From: Paludibacteraceae bacterium | GTDB lineage: Bacteria; Bacteroidota; Bacteroidia; Bacteroidales; Paludibacteraceae | Direction of reading: 5' to 3' | Assembly (NCBI GenBank): GCA_017450435.1 | Contig: JAFSTO010000043.1 | Coordinates: 1 to 64,000, forward strand | DNA length: 64,000 bases | Shown here: piece after piece, positions 35,042-44,813 of the stretch | Position numbering within the stretch: position 1 is the stretch's first letter | How the letters are laid out: each line of letters begins with the position of its first letter | Program-made: the position numbers and the translations under genes | Notes under the pieces: generated by a model | The model's input: the letters and a program-made list of their open reading frames with translations, nothing else | The model's database searches: none | What the model was told of the DNA's origin: nothing

Positions 35042-35923
35042 TCACTTAGACAACGCGTACATAGCGAAGGCGGCACAGCATATACCGGCAATCTGAAGCG
35101 GGTTTGGAATAACCTGCAGAATGATAAGCGAAAGCAGGACGGTCACCATAGGTGATAGCCCTTCCATAGGCGACACGACAACCGCTTTGCCGTAGCGGTA
35201 AGCATATACAAGTGTCAGTGCACCAATCGAGTTGAGAATCTGTATGCCGAAGCACCCAAGGCTTGTGGTCAGTATGCCCTCTTGTGCAAAAAACTCAGGC
35301 GCTGTCATCGGATCGCTACTCATATACCATGCAACAGGAATGAGAACAAGTCCGGTGAGAGACATCCAAATAAAGATTGACTCAGCATCCATGTGGTTAT
35401 TTGCAAACTTCATGAAGAACCCTTGTACGCCCCATGCGAAGAGTACAAGAATAGCAAGCACAATCCATAGCCAACCGCTGACGGGACTGCCTTCCTGCCC
35501 TGTCTCTAATGAGAGAAGGAGAATAGCAACAAGTGCGACCACTATGCCGGCTAACTGCCAACGGGTGGCTTTCTCTTTGAGGAAAACAGCAGCCAGGGTA
35601 ATGACAATAACCGGAGACATAGAGATGAACGGGTAGATAATATAACTTGGACCGAGCGTGAGTGCTTTGAATAGTACAAGCTGACCTCCGGCACCAAGCA
35701 GACCTACAGTACAGCCAAGCAGGGCAGACTTACCGTCGAACATGAACTTGCCTTTGTTAACGATAAGTGCCACAATAGCACATGGGAGCATCGATAGAGC
35801 CCAGAGGATATAAACAACAGTATCAGGTATGCCATTTTGAATCTGATAACCGGAGAAGGCTCCCCACACGCCCCATGTAACAACGGTGATGAGGATAAAC
35901 ACAAGCCATAATTTGTCTTTCAT
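35042..35923 (-). CDS. EamA/DMT-superfamily transporter
   Basis: This 293-residue inner-membrane protein has about ten hydrophobic segments arranged as two five-helix halves, the drug/metabolite transporter layout. The first half ends near MSPVIVITLAAVFLKEKATR and the second near LSPMVTVLLSLIILQVIPNP, both matching the EamA signature (P-V-x-x-x-L-x-x-x-x-L-x-E). The glycine-rich N-terminus (WGVWGAFSGY) resembles glucose/ribose-uptake relatives. Its place between GH31 and a secreted protein suggests it moves a sugar released by the locus, but this is inference. Confidence 0.83.
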   Translation of the reverse strand: MKDKLWLVFILITVVTWGVWGAFSGYQIQNGIPDTVVYILWALSMLPCAIVALIVNKGKFMFDGKSALLGCTVGLLGAGGQLVLFKALTLGPSYIIYPFISMSPVIVITLAAVFLKEKATRWQLAGIVVALVAILLLSLETGQEGSPVSGWLWIVLAILVLFAWGVQGFFMKFANNHMDAESIFIWMSLTGLVLIPVAWYMSSDPMTAPEFFAQEGILTTSLGCFGIQILNSIGALTLVYAYRYGKAVVVSPMEGLSPMVTVLLSLIILQVIPNPLQIAGICCAAFAMYALSK

Positions 35924-35940
35924 AGTGATATTTATTTAGT

Positions 35941-35979
35941 TATATGGAGTATCTAGAATATCTAGAGTATTTAGAGTGT
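35941..35979. repeat. TAGAGTATCTAGA micro-repeat
   Basis: GGAGTATCTAGAATATCTAG then AGTATTTAGAGTGTCTATAG fills the gap between two genes. Similar TTAGAG-word repeats lie at 62893-62975 and 63940-63990. Confidence 0.6.
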
Positions 35980-37521
35980 CTATAGTTTTTCAAAGTAGGG
36001 AAGGCGGGAGAGCGGCACCTCTATGGTGTAGGTCTTTCCGCCTTTGTATTTGCGTCCTTGTTCGTCGCGCCACGTGCCTTTGGGCAGAACGACTTTGCGG
36101 CTCAAGGCGGGAGTGACAACCGGAGTAACCAAATACTTGTCGCCAAGCATGAATTGGTCTTTCACGTCTGCCAGTCCCTGATGCGGGAACTGATACTCCA
36201 TCGGGCGCACTATCGGTTCGCCTGTTGTGGCTGCCTTACGCGCATATTGCATAATATATGGTGCAAAGTCTGCGTGAAGTTTAGCCATGTTTTTCACAAT
36301 AGCAAGGTTCTCTTTAGAGAGAATTCTCCATGGCGCGACAGAGAACTGCATCATAGGCATCAGAGCGTGCACTTGTGCCGAACGGATAATATGAGCCTGA
36401 TCGAACTTGTCTTCGTCGATGTTCAAGAATGAGGTAAACTGTCCTCCGCCAACCATATCCGGACATGCGAAGGCATAGCCAAGCAAGCCTGCTGTGCACA
36501 TCTGCGGAATAAGCGACTGCACAGCCTCCCAACTATAGTCTTTGTCCCCGAGACGCTGCACAAGAGGCCTGCCGCCTAACTTCCAACATGCGCGATATTC
36601 ATTGACGGGAAATTCCAAGCCAATCTTCGCCCATGATGTGGTGTGGTCAACGTTGGTGGCACTGTGATCGTATGCCATCCAGGGAGCTGAGGCGTAGCAG
36701 TTGTTATCGCCGGCATCGAACTTGAATCCGTCAATACCATACTCTGCTTGTGCGTTTCGAAGAACATCAATGAAGTATTTGGCAGCCTCGGGATTGGTAA
36801 GGTCATAACATGCTGAGTAGCCGTTCCACCAGTTTAGCACGGCAGTGCCGCCGTCGGGTGACTTGAGCAGATAACCTTTATCGGCAAGAGCACGTGCTTC
36901 CGGCGAATCCGGACTGACAAACGGACATATCCACACCATCACTTTGAAGCCCATTTGATGCAACTCGTCAATCATCGCTTTGGCGTCAGGGAATCGCTCA
37001 GCCTTGAAGGAGAAGTTTCCGTAATATCTTTGCCAGTTGTCGTCAATCATCAGCACTCCGGCAGGAAAACCGTTGTCAATGATAGCGTGTGCATAGCGCA
37101 GGATATCCTCCTGGTTCTGGTTGTACATCAGTTCTATCCACGTGTTATACTGCGGTCGAGTGAAGAATAGCGAGTCAGGCAGTTGTCCGTCGGCTGGGAA
37201 ATATTGTGCCTGTGCCGCGATGTAAGCTTCGCGCAAGGTAGTACCGGCTTTGACGCGCTCCATCGGCACGGAGGTCTCTATTCCGCCAAGCTTGGCGGAA
37301 AACGAGAATGCGTTGTCCGACCACATATACTCGCCGTCTGACGAAAGGAAGAGCGGTACCAACTGGTTGTTGGCATCTTCGGTCATCAGATTGAAGGTGC
37401 GAAAATCTGTGTAAGGCTGTTCATGTCCGAGTCCCACTGCAGCGCCCCACCACCGGCTCTGAGCCGTAAGGACAAAGCTAAGTGGTATGATTGACGATAT
37501 GAGAAATATAATGCGTTTCAT
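35980..37521 (-). CDS. Glycoside hydrolase family 31 enzyme
   Basis: This 513-residue protein has a signal peptide (IIFLISSIIPLSFVLTAQS) and a short N-terminal beta domain. The GH31 TIM barrel is marked by GVLMIDDNWQRYYGNFSF (about 155-172), GFKVMVWICPFVSPDSPE and the nucleophile motif GIDGFKFDAGD (about 240-250). Later barrel parts include PWMAYDHSATNVDH and CPDMVGGG. A C-terminal beta sandwich ends the protein. GH31 enzymes are mostly alpha-glucosidases, alpha-xylosidases or alpha-galactosidases, and the substrate here cannot be read. No lipobox is seen, so it is probably periplasmic. It is shorter than most family members. Confidence 0.87.
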   Translation of the reverse strand: MKRIIFLISSIIPLSFVLTAQSRWWGAAVGLGHEQPYTDFRTFNLMTEDANNQLVPLFLSSDGEYMWSDNAFSFSAKLGGIETSVPMERVKAGTTLREAYIAAQAQYFPADGQLPDSLFFTRPQYNTWIELMYNQNQEDILRYAHAIIDNGFPAGVLMIDDNWQRYYGNFSFKAERFPDAKAMIDELHQMGFKVMVWICPFVSPDSPEARALADKGYLLKSPDGGTAVLNWWNGYSACYDLTNPEAAKYFIDVLRNAQAEYGIDGFKFDAGDNNCYASAPWMAYDHSATNVDHTTSWAKIGLEFPVNEYRACWKLGGRPLVQRLGDKDYSWEAVQSLIPQMCTAGLLGYAFACPDMVGGGQFTSFLNIDEDKFDQAHIIRSAQVHALMPMMQFSVAPWRILSKENLAIVKNMAKLHADFAPYIMQYARKAATTGEPIVRPMEYQFPHQGLADVKDQFMLGDKYLVTPVVTPALSRKVVLPKGTWRDEQGRKYKGGKTYTIEVPLSRLPYFEKL

Positions 37522-37566
37522 TATAGGAAAGCGTTACGGGATTACGAAATGACGGTATTACGTTTA

Positions 37567-38967
37567 CTACTCGATTGTAATCTTTGCGATATGGTTATAT
37601 CCTGTCTGCTCATCCCAGACAGCATCATTGGCAAGACGAATGGAGAAACGCGGGTCGTCATGCAGAGAGGGGTAGGGGTCCGGCAGATTGAGATAGAGGT
37701 TATACACGCCTTTCATTGTTGGGTCAAGCGTGCAGGATAGTGTGAACTTATGCTGCTCGCCCGGAAGCCAGAAGCGCGGGTCAACGGTCTCAAGGCTTTG
37801 CGGATAAACAAATTTCTTTGTCGGGTCAGTTGTGCTGACGAACACCAGTTCAACGTCACGTTTGTTCATCGGCGCCGCAAAACCGGAGTTATGTAGGGTG
37901 AAGTATGCTTCGTATTTCTGTCCTGCAACAGGTTTTTCGGTTAGAATAGCTTTCTCAAGGGCGAGACGATAGCCGAGCCGCCGCATAACCTTATCCCATG
38001 TTCCGTCCATTCGCCACATACTTAATACTTCTTTCCTATAGTCACGATTGAGGTATGTCCAATGGTATGTCTCCATCTCACTAATTGCGTTTTCTCCGTC
38101 AGAGTAAGAGCATTTTTCGCAAGTCTCACCGCCCATAAGGGTGTACTTGGTATCCTCTGCCCAGAAGGCGCGGTCGTTCTTTCCTTTGTATGTTCCTACA
38201 TCGTTAGATGATGATACGAAGCAATCATTATGTCCGCATATACGTGCTTTATAAGTAGGTTTGAAAGCTTCTTCAGCATTAAGTGGTGAGGAGAGTGAAT
38301 CGCCGCGCATCTTCAGATATCGCATCTTGTACGCTGGTATGCGAAGTGCAACTTGTCTGTCGTCCGGCAGTGAGCGAAGCATGTGCTCAAGTACTTGCCA
38401 ACGCACTTCGTAGTCAGAGTCCTTCGACGGATTCATTTTAAATCCTGATGTATAGTACCATTCTCCCCATGAACCGATAAATCCACATTGTACACAAAGT
38501 ATAACATCAGAATGTTTTTGTAGATACGGGGTTATCTGATCAATATGTTTATGTACCCATTCGGGAGTAGTGTCCCACGGACGGTCTTTATCGTCCATAC
38601 TACTTTTATATGAGAAGCGCAAGACGACTTTGGCGCCGCCTTCACGCAGAGCATTCATGTTGGTTTCCAAGCGATCTAAAAACTCTTGGGGTATATCACT
38701 CTCCATGTAATCGGTTAGATAATAGGAGTGCAGGTATAATGTAAGGTAGGCAGAGCCTGTGCGGTTGTTGTTAATGCCACTACTGCTGGCATGTTGTACC
38801 AAATCGCTTGAGACATAGTACACTTGTGATAGTAAGCCTCGCTCTGGATTAGGAAACAACTCATCGGTTTCTGTGAAGTTAACCACTGCTCCTTTGGGTT
38901 CCGGTTCACTGGTATTGCATGCTGCGATGAGCAGGGTACAAAGTATTAAGGGAAATAGTTTTCTCAT
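37567..38967 (-). CDS. DUF4874/DUF4832 lipoprotein
   Basis: This 466-residue lipoprotein has a lipobox IAAC (Cys17). The DUF4874 domain begins at NPERGLLSQVYYVSS and includes KVVLRFSYKSSMDDKDRPWD, typical of these TIM-barrel-like proteins. DUF4832 follows with VQCGFIGSWGEWYYTSGF and YNLYLNLPDPYPSLHDDPRF near the end. These paired domains are found in surface glycoside hydrolase-like proteins of Bacteroidota; the reaction is not established. An upstream ATG at 39036 adds 23 residues without signal-peptide character, so 38967 is preferred. It is distantly related to the plus-strand gene at 32261. Confidence 0.85.
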   Translation of the reverse strand: MRKLFPLILCTLLIAACNTSEPEPKGAVVNFTETDELFPNPERGLLSQVYYVSSDLVQHASSSGINNNRTGSAYLTLYLHSYYLTDYMESDIPQEFLDRLETNMNALREGGAKVVLRFSYKSSMDDKDRPWDTTPEWVHKHIDQITPYLQKHSDVILCVQCGFIGSWGEWYYTSGFKMNPSKDSDYEVRWQVLEHMLRSLPDDRQVALRIPAYKMRYLKMRGDSLSSPLNAEEAFKPTYKARICGHNDCFVSSSNDVGTYKGKNDRAFWAEDTKYTLMGGETCEKCSYSDGENAISEMETYHWTYLNRDYRKEVLSMWRMDGTWDKVMRRLGYRLALEKAILTEKPVAGQKYEAYFTLHNSGFAAPMNKRDVELVFVSTTDPTKKFVYPQSLETVDPRFWLPGEQHKFTLSCTLDPTMKGVYNLYLNLPDPYPSLHDDPRFSIRLANDAVWDEQTGYNHIAKITIE

Positions 38968-39092
38968 GGTTAAGAAAAAATAACAGGTGCCGATGTGGAA
39001 GCGATGCGCCTCCGCATCGGCACCTTCAATCAACATTGATTAAGCTTAATTGTGTTGTGTTTTGTCAAGAAATACAAATAAATTGTTTGAAC

Positions 39093-39878
39093 TTATTTAT
39101 ATATCTTAACTTGCAGTTTATTAGAATGTCCGGATGGATTTTCATCAGTTGCATCAACCTGCGGGAGAAGTCCTGCAGATTCCCAGTTTTGTTGGATGTC
39201 AAAGCCAATACCAAATTCACTCTCGTTCCAACCTGCGTTAGTAGCAATGAGCTCACGAATCAGCTGAATCTCAAAGAACTTGTTATTAACTAACTGGCTC
39301 TTGCCAATCGGCATGTCACCGGAGCATACAGTAGCGCACCAGCAGTCGGTTGCATCGTTAGCAGCACCTTCCGGGCACCACTCCCAACCTGTTCCGCCAA
39401 CTTCGCCGTACCAGTTGGATACGCCGGGGTTATATTCTGCTGCTGCACCGTCAGCAAACACACCACCCTCAAGCATAACGTCAGTATTAGCGTCTGCGAA
39501 CTGGTCGCCATAGCCACCGGTAAGGTCGCTATTGTCAGTGTTGATGTACATGTGGAAAGGAGTCCAGGAGCGGTCAGCTACCTCTTCCTCGTCAATTTCA
39601 ACAAGTACATTGATGTAAATCTCATCAGCAAACACTTTTACACTCTTGAGAGCGAGCAAGCCTGCGCTTTCAGGAAGAGTGGCGGATGCAAGATACTCTG
39701 CAGGAACATTATCCCAATCAGCGAGACTATTGTCGTCAACTTTAATCTCTACTTTCTTGTCGGTTTGTTCCTCTCCTCCCCCTTCTTGGTTGGGTTTGTT
39801 AGGATCTTTGTCCTTGTTACATGCAACAAATGCAAGAGCTGCTGCGCACATAAGCGCTAATTTCCAATTTGCTTTCAT
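39093..39878 (-). CDS. Surface lipoprotein of the SusC/D locus
   Basis: This 261-residue lipoprotein (lipobox FVAC, Cys20) begins with an acidic, Gly/Glu-rich linker (PNKPNQEGGGEEQTDKKVEI). The remaining domain is a single beta-rich fold with an even spread of acidic residues (YINTDNSDLTGGYGDQFADA looks like a calcium-binding loop). It sits directly downstream of SusD by 60 bp, the usual position of an accessory surface glycan-binding lipoprotein (SusE/F or SGBP). It has no recognisable SusE or SusF domain. A glycan-binding role is inferred from position only. Confidence 0.65.
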   Translation of the reverse strand: MKANWKLALMCAAALAFVACNKDKDPNKPNQEGGGEEQTDKKVEIKVDDNSLADWDNVPAEYLASATLPESAGLLALKSVKVFADEIYINVLVEIDEEEVADRSWTPFHMYINTDNSDLTGGYGDQFADANTDVMLEGGVFADGAAAEYNPGVSNWYGEVGGTGWEWCPEGAANDATDCWCATVCSGDMPIGKSQLVNNKFFEIQLIRELIATNAGWNESEFGIGFDIQQNWESAGLLPQVDATDENPSGHSNKLQVKIYK

Positions 39879-39938
39879 AATTTTAAGTTTTAATTGGTTA
39901 ATATTGAATGTTGATTGGTTGTTGTCTGTTTCGTTGGT

Positions 39939-41651
39939 TTAATATCCCGGATTTTGTTCAATACCGCTTACCGTCCATTCATTATTAGGAATAGGGTATT
40001 GTATATGCGGTTCGGTATAAGGCACAATCTTAAATGGTTGTGCTCCGGCATAGCGGCGGTCCATATCACGTTTGTTGCGATATACATCAAACATTCGATG
40101 TCCCTCAAAAGCGAGTTCCATGCGTCGCTCATCAAGCACCACGTCAAGCACATTGTCATAGCCGTGCATGTTTCCGGCGGCAAACATACCTTCAGCAGGA
40201 ATGCCGGCACGTGTGCGAATAACGTTGACATCAGCTAACGCCTTTGCATCCTGACCTGACTTGGCGTATGCTTCTGCACGGTTGAGAATTACCTCACCCC
40301 AGCGGCAGAGTACAGGAGAAGAAAGCATTGGATTGCCGTCCTGGTAACTGAATTTGTTTACGAATACCATCGGAATAGTAAAACCGGTACGTAGAGTAAC
40401 GTCGTGATTGATGCGGCACAGGCAGTCTTCACCTTTGAAGTTAACGTGATACTCAACATACTCGCCGGCTGCATCTTGCTTGCCTTCGCCGTTGATTTTG
40501 CGTTTCTCAATATTGTAGGTAGTGCTTCCGTCCTTGAATGAATAGTTGCCGGCACCATCGTCAATGAGATTGAATCTTTGTTTGATATGCGGTGCTTCGG
40601 GGTCATCATCAGTGGCAGGTATGGTTACATATACTCTCATGTCATTATTGTCAGAGAACTGCGGGATGATGAAGCTCGAATATCGAACATCGTCAGGGTA
40701 GCGCTCATAGAGATACATAAGCGGGTCAGATGGATAAACTTCGCCCCAGCCGATACCGTCTTTTAAGTACATTGAGCCGATAGACGACTGTCCGCAATCA
40801 TCAGACACTTCGTGTGCTATGCAGAATAGTGTTTCTTTTGATGTTTTAGCATTCGCAAAATAGGTGGCGAAGCCTCCCGTTGATTCCAATTTGCTGCTTG
40901 GGTCAGCGCCGGCAAGCATTTCGTCAACGGTGGCGATACAATTGTCGTAGTCATCCATATATAGATAAACGCGGCTGAGCACTCCTAAAGCGGCATCATG
41001 TGACGGATAGCCGGCGTTGCCACGCGAGGCTCCCATCAATTCGGCAGCCTTCTTAAGGTCGGCTACAATCTGGTCATACACTTCGCCCACAGGATTACGC
41101 ACTATTTTATCAGAAGCGGTCGTGGTGCGCAATGGTACACCTATATTGTCGCGCCCCATAGAGTAGGGTTTGGCAAAGAGGGTGACCATCTGCAAGTGCA
41201 TTAAGCCGCGCATGAAATATGCTTCACCAAGCAACTGTTTGTTGTTTGCGTCAGACTCGTCAAGAGTACTGATTACGGTGTTGGTCATATAGATAATCTT
41301 ATAGCCTATCATCCATAGTGTTCCCACGTTCTTCAGACCATCGTTCATCATATAGGCTGTAGCCTCATAGAGCGGGTCTATTGTGTGAGCCGATAGACAG
41401 ATGTTGTCTCCGGGGAACTCAGAGAGCTGGAAATAATGGCGGGCATAGGTGTTGCCGCTGGAGTAGCCGAGAAATTCAACCTCGTCCTTCATAATGGCAT
41501 AGCAACCGTCCATGATATATTCAGCACCTTTAGCATCCTGAAGAAGGAGGTCGCTATTGAGCTCGTCTGATGGGAAGTAGTCGAGTTTACAACTACCCAT
41601 GCCAAGCAGCATAACTGCCGCTATAGCTATATTCATCAGTTTTGTTTTCAT
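39939..41651 (-). CDS. SusD/RagB-family glycan-binding lipoprotein
   Basis: This 570-residue outer-membrane lipoprotein (lipobox MGSC, Cys21) is of the SusD family. The N-terminus (LDYFPSDELNSDLLLQDAKG) and the helical repeat region (YFMRGLMHLQMVTLFAKPYS) are typical. The C-terminal part has VLCRWGEVILNRAEAYAKSG, DVNVIRTRAGIPA and DERRMELAFEGHRMFDVYRN, the strongest family signatures. SusD proteins form the lid over the SusC channel and bind the glycan. Its gene is 59 bp behind susC, as usual. Which glycan is not readable. Confidence 0.95.
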   Translation of the reverse strand: MKTKLMNIAIAAVMLLGMGSCKLDYFPSDELNSDLLLQDAKGAEYIMDGCYAIMKDEVEFLGYSSGNTYARHYFQLSEFPGDNICLSAHTIDPLYEATAYMMNDGLKNVGTLWMIGYKIIYMTNTVISTLDESDANNKQLLGEAYFMRGLMHLQMVTLFAKPYSMGRDNIGVPLRTTTASDKIVRNPVGEVYDQIVADLKKAAELMGASRGNAGYPSHDAALGVLSRVYLYMDDYDNCIATVDEMLAGADPSSKLESTGGFATYFANAKTSKETLFCIAHEVSDDCGQSSIGSMYLKDGIGWGEVYPSDPLMYLYERYPDDVRYSSFIIPQFSDNNDMRVYVTIPATDDDPEAPHIKQRFNLIDDGAGNYSFKDGSTTYNIEKRKINGEGKQDAAGEYVEYHVNFKGEDCLCRINHDVTLRTGFTIPMVFVNKFSYQDGNPMLSSPVLCRWGEVILNRAEAYAKSGQDAKALADVNVIRTRAGIPAEGMFAAGNMHGYDNVLDVVLDERRMELAFEGHRMFDVYRNKRDMDRRYAGAQPFKIVPYTEPHIQYPIPNNEWTVSGIEQNPGY

Positions 41652-41710
41652 AGTCTATTAAAATTTAAATCCTTAATTCTATAAAACTTTTAAAATTCAG
41701 ACCTCATCTA

Positions 41711-44700
41711 TTAGAATGAAATCTCCAATCCGCCAAGGAAGGTACGTCCTACAGGATAGTTGTCGGTGTACATACCTGCGAGGTTACCGGAGCTGGTTTC
41801 TATAGTGATTTCCGGATCCATACCAGAGAACTTGGATGCTGTCCAAACATTATCAGCCGTGAAATAGATGCGGCACTTGGTCATGTGTGCCTTGCTGATT
41901 AGCTTGGCGGGGAAGTCGTATCCGACCGTGATGTTTTTGATACGGAAGTACGAACCGTCTTCCAAGTAACGCGACGATATCTGGTTAGCACTCTTGTTAC
42001 CGTTAAGTTTCGGCTTCGGGTGAGTAGCTATGTCACCGGGTTTCTCCCAGCGGCTCCAGCCTTGGCGCGAGTTCTCAATAGAAAGTTGGTTGTAACCAAG
42101 GTATGCACCATCGGCATCAGACGAGTGACGAGTGTAGTTGTAAATCTTGTTGCCGTACATAAAGTTGGTATTGACATGCAGGAAGATGCCGTTCCAACTG
42201 AGCTGTGTATTCAAACCACCGGAGAAGAGCGGGGTAGCCTTGGCAACAGCGTGTGCCTGTGTGGCATTATAGTCGTTGGTCGTGGTCTTGTTGCCGGCGG
42301 CATCAAGTACGTAATCACCGTTACCATCCACCACGTACCACAATGGGTCACCATTGGCGGGGTCAACACCTGCCCATTCCTTCAGATACCAAGTGTAGAT
42401 ATCCTGACCTTCCTTCACCTGTTGTGTAACAGACGAAGCTACTTGCAGGAACGGAGTATGGTTTGGCAGGTCAACTACGCGGTTCTGGTTGAAGCCGATA
42501 TTGAAACCAAGGTCCCAACGCCATTTGTTTTTGTTGATGATATTGGCATCAATGCGATACTCTATACCGCGGTTGCGAACGGCACCAACGTTTTGTGTCA
42601 CCTCATAGAAACCTGTAGAGGGAGCGACAGGCACGTTCAAGAGCAGTCCGGTATTGTCGGTCTGATAGAGGTCAATAGACATGTCTATACGTTTAATGAA
42701 CGTGAGGTCAATACCGATAGCCGCCATGTTGGCAGTCTCCCAATGCAGATACGGGTTTGCAAGACGGCTCGGACTTCCACCTACTTGACCTTGGTAGAGT
42801 TTGTTAAGCGCATAGGTGGAGAGGTACTTGTACGCCGGAATGTTGTTGTTACCGGTTACGCCATACGATGCACGCAGCTTCAGGAAACTAACCACGTCCT
42901 GCTGTTTCATGAACTCTTCGTTAGAGATGAGCCAACTTGCAGCCACTGATGGGAAGTGACCTACACGGTTGTTAGGCGCGAAGATAGAACTTGCCTCAAC
43001 ACGATATGTGGCTGTAATGAAATAGCGTTTGCCATAGTCGTAACTTGCCTGCAGGAATGTAGCCCATGATGCTCCCGGCATGATATAACCGCTATTTGAC
43101 AAAGGAGATGAAGAGTTGAGAGCGTCAACACCGTTAGGCATGCCTATACCTGATGCAGATGTGTACTCGGTGCGCCAAACTCCATATTCAAAGCCTGCCA
43201 TGGCATTGAAACTGTGTTTATCCCATTGGTAGCCGCCTTTCAATATATTGGTGGTTCCAAATGAGCGACTGATACCGACACTCTTACCAACGTATCCGTT
43301 AGGGTAGGAAGTACTATAGGTACGCGGATCAATGTATTCCGATGATAGCCAATGACCGGCACCAAAAGTATTGGTTGTGGTAAAGTGAAGCCAATCGGTG
43401 AAATGAATGCCGAGTTGGAGAACACCACTGAAATCAAAGTTATCTGACTTGGCATAATTGTACTTGGTGCCATGTAGCGAGTTCCATGTCTCTTGGCTCC
43501 ACCATTTGCCGCCGTTATCAGGACGTTTGCCTCTGTCTATGCGAACGTAGTTGTTTGTTAGGTTACCGGCTTCGTCGTACTCGTAAGGGCAGTCCCAAGG
43601 CATCTTATAATATGCATCACCAAGCATTGTCCATGAGGATGGGTAATTGACAGTGGATTTATTAAAGTCAACCTTTATGTTCATATCCAGCCACTTTGCA
43701 ATGTCGGCTTTCAATGAGGCATGTCCGCTAACCTTTTGCATTCCTGTAGTACGAAGTGTTCCGTCTTCCCCATAGTAGTCAAGAGAGGCGTAATAGCCGA
43801 CATGCTCCGAACCGCCGTGTACTGCTATATTGTAGTTCTGGAGAACGCCAATCTTAAAGAACTCGTCCTGCCAATTATAGTCGGGTAGGTCGGATAATTT
43901 AGGATAGGTAGCGGCAAATACGCCTTTGGAATACAATGCACCATGGAAGTTGTAGAGCTCCTCCGAACGCATCATCTTGTAGTTGCCGTAAAGTGCCTGC
44001 TTACCACCGGCGGTAGCTTTCAAGTCAACGTGCACCTTGTCGCCTTTCTTGCCGGATTTGGTTGTAACAACGATTACACCGCCGGCAGCGGCAGCACCAT
44101 AGATACCTGTTGCACCGGCGTCTTTCAAAACGGAGATGGTCTCCACATCGTTAGGATTGAACGAGCCGCCCATCACACCGTCAACAACATATACAGGGTC
44201 AGAACCTGCGGTTATAGAACCGGTACCGCGGATACGAATCTGCGCAGCATCACCGGGCTGACCACCGGCGTTGGAAACAGTCAGACCGGCTACTTTACCT
44301 TGAAGCATATTGCCGATATCGCTGGTGGTGACATCGGTCAGAGCCTCTGAGTTGATGGTAACAACGGCTGAACTCAACTCGGCTTTTTTTACTGCTGAAT
44401 AACCGAGGGAGACAACCTCTTGCAACTGCTGAGCATCCGACTCCATGATGATTTGCATGCTCGGTACGGCACGTACCTCAATTGTTTTGTAACCGATGTA
44501 CGAGAATTGTAACATCGCCTTGTCCGGAACGGTCAGTTCGAAGTTACCATCGAAATCGGTTATTGTTCCGCTGGTGGTTCCTTGAACGAGGACACTAACG
44601 CCAATCATTGGCTCCTGACCATCAGCGTCGATAACCTTGCCCTTCACGTTGATATCGGCAAATGCCGATACAGCGAGCATAAGGCTCAAAAAGATTACTG

Positions 44701-44713
44701 GTAATCGTTTCAT
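41711..44713 (-). CDS. SusC/RagA-family TonB-dependent outer-membrane transporter
   Basis: This 1000-residue beta-barrel has a signal peptide and an N-terminal carboxypeptidase-like domain (NVKGKVIDADGQEPMIGVSV, about 22-100). The plug domain includes LQGKVAGLTVSNAGGQPGDA, the SusC-type RIRGTGSI, and VYVVDGV. GAAAAGGVIVVTTKSGK closes the plug. The barrel ends GRTFLGGLEISF, with a terminal aromatic residue. It should bring oligosaccharides into the periplasm with energy from TonB. It pairs with the SusD gene immediately downstream and lies in the same direction as the GH36-like gene upstream. Confidence 0.97.
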   Translation of the reverse strand: MKRLPVIFLSLMLAVSAFADINVKGKVIDADGQEPMIGVSVLVQGTTSGTITDFDGNFELTVPDKAMLQFSYIGYKTIEVRAVPSMQIIMESDAQQLQEVVSLGYSAVKKAELSSAVVTINSEALTDVTTSDIGNMLQGKVAGLTVSNAGGQPGDAAQIRIRGTGSITAGSDPVYVVDGVMGGSFNPNDVETISVLKDAGATGIYGAAAAGGVIVVTTKSGKKGDKVHVDLKATAGGKQALYGNYKMMRSEELYNFHGALYSKGVFAATYPKLSDLPDYNWQDEFFKIGVLQNYNIAVHGGSEHVGYYASLDYYGEDGTLRTTGMQKVSGHASLKADIAKWLDMNIKVDFNKSTVNYPSSWTMLGDAYYKMPWDCPYEYDEAGNLTNNYVRIDRGKRPDNGGKWWSQETWNSLHGTKYNYAKSDNFDFSGVLQLGIHFTDWLHFTTTNTFGAGHWLSSEYIDPRTYSTSYPNGYVGKSVGISRSFGTTNILKGGYQWDKHSFNAMAGFEYGVWRTEYTSASGIGMPNGVDALNSSSPLSNSGYIMPGASWATFLQASYDYGKRYFITATYRVEASSIFAPNNRVGHFPSVAASWLISNEEFMKQQDVVSFLKLRASYGVTGNNNIPAYKYLSTYALNKLYQGQVGGSPSRLANPYLHWETANMAAIGIDLTFIKRIDMSIDLYQTDNTGLLLNVPVAPSTGFYEVTQNVGAVRNRGIEYRIDANIINKNKWRWDLGFNIGFNQNRVVDLPNHTPFLQVASSVTQQVKEGQDIYTWYLKEWAGVDPANGDPLWYVVDGNGDYVLDAAGNKTTTNDYNATQAHAVAKATPLFSGGLNTQLSWNGIFLHVNTNFMYGNKIYNYTRHSSDADGAYLGYNQLSIENSRQGWSRWEKPGDIATHPKPKLNGNKSANQISSRYLEDGSYFRIKNITVGYDFPAKLISKAHMTKCRIYFTADNVWTASKFSGMDPEITIETSSGNLAGMYTDNYPVGRTFLGGLEISF

Positions 44714-44813
44714 GGTTAATTTATTTAGGGGTTGATAGAATTCTTATTGAGAATAAATAGTCGTTGATTATCTGCAGAACAAGAGTTGTTGAAGATAACA
44801 TTTTGTCGTATGC

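Noticed and set aside
38968-39036. 23-residue extension of the DUF4832 lipoprotein
   Set aside because: It has no signal-peptide character, and the lipobox fits only the start at 38967.
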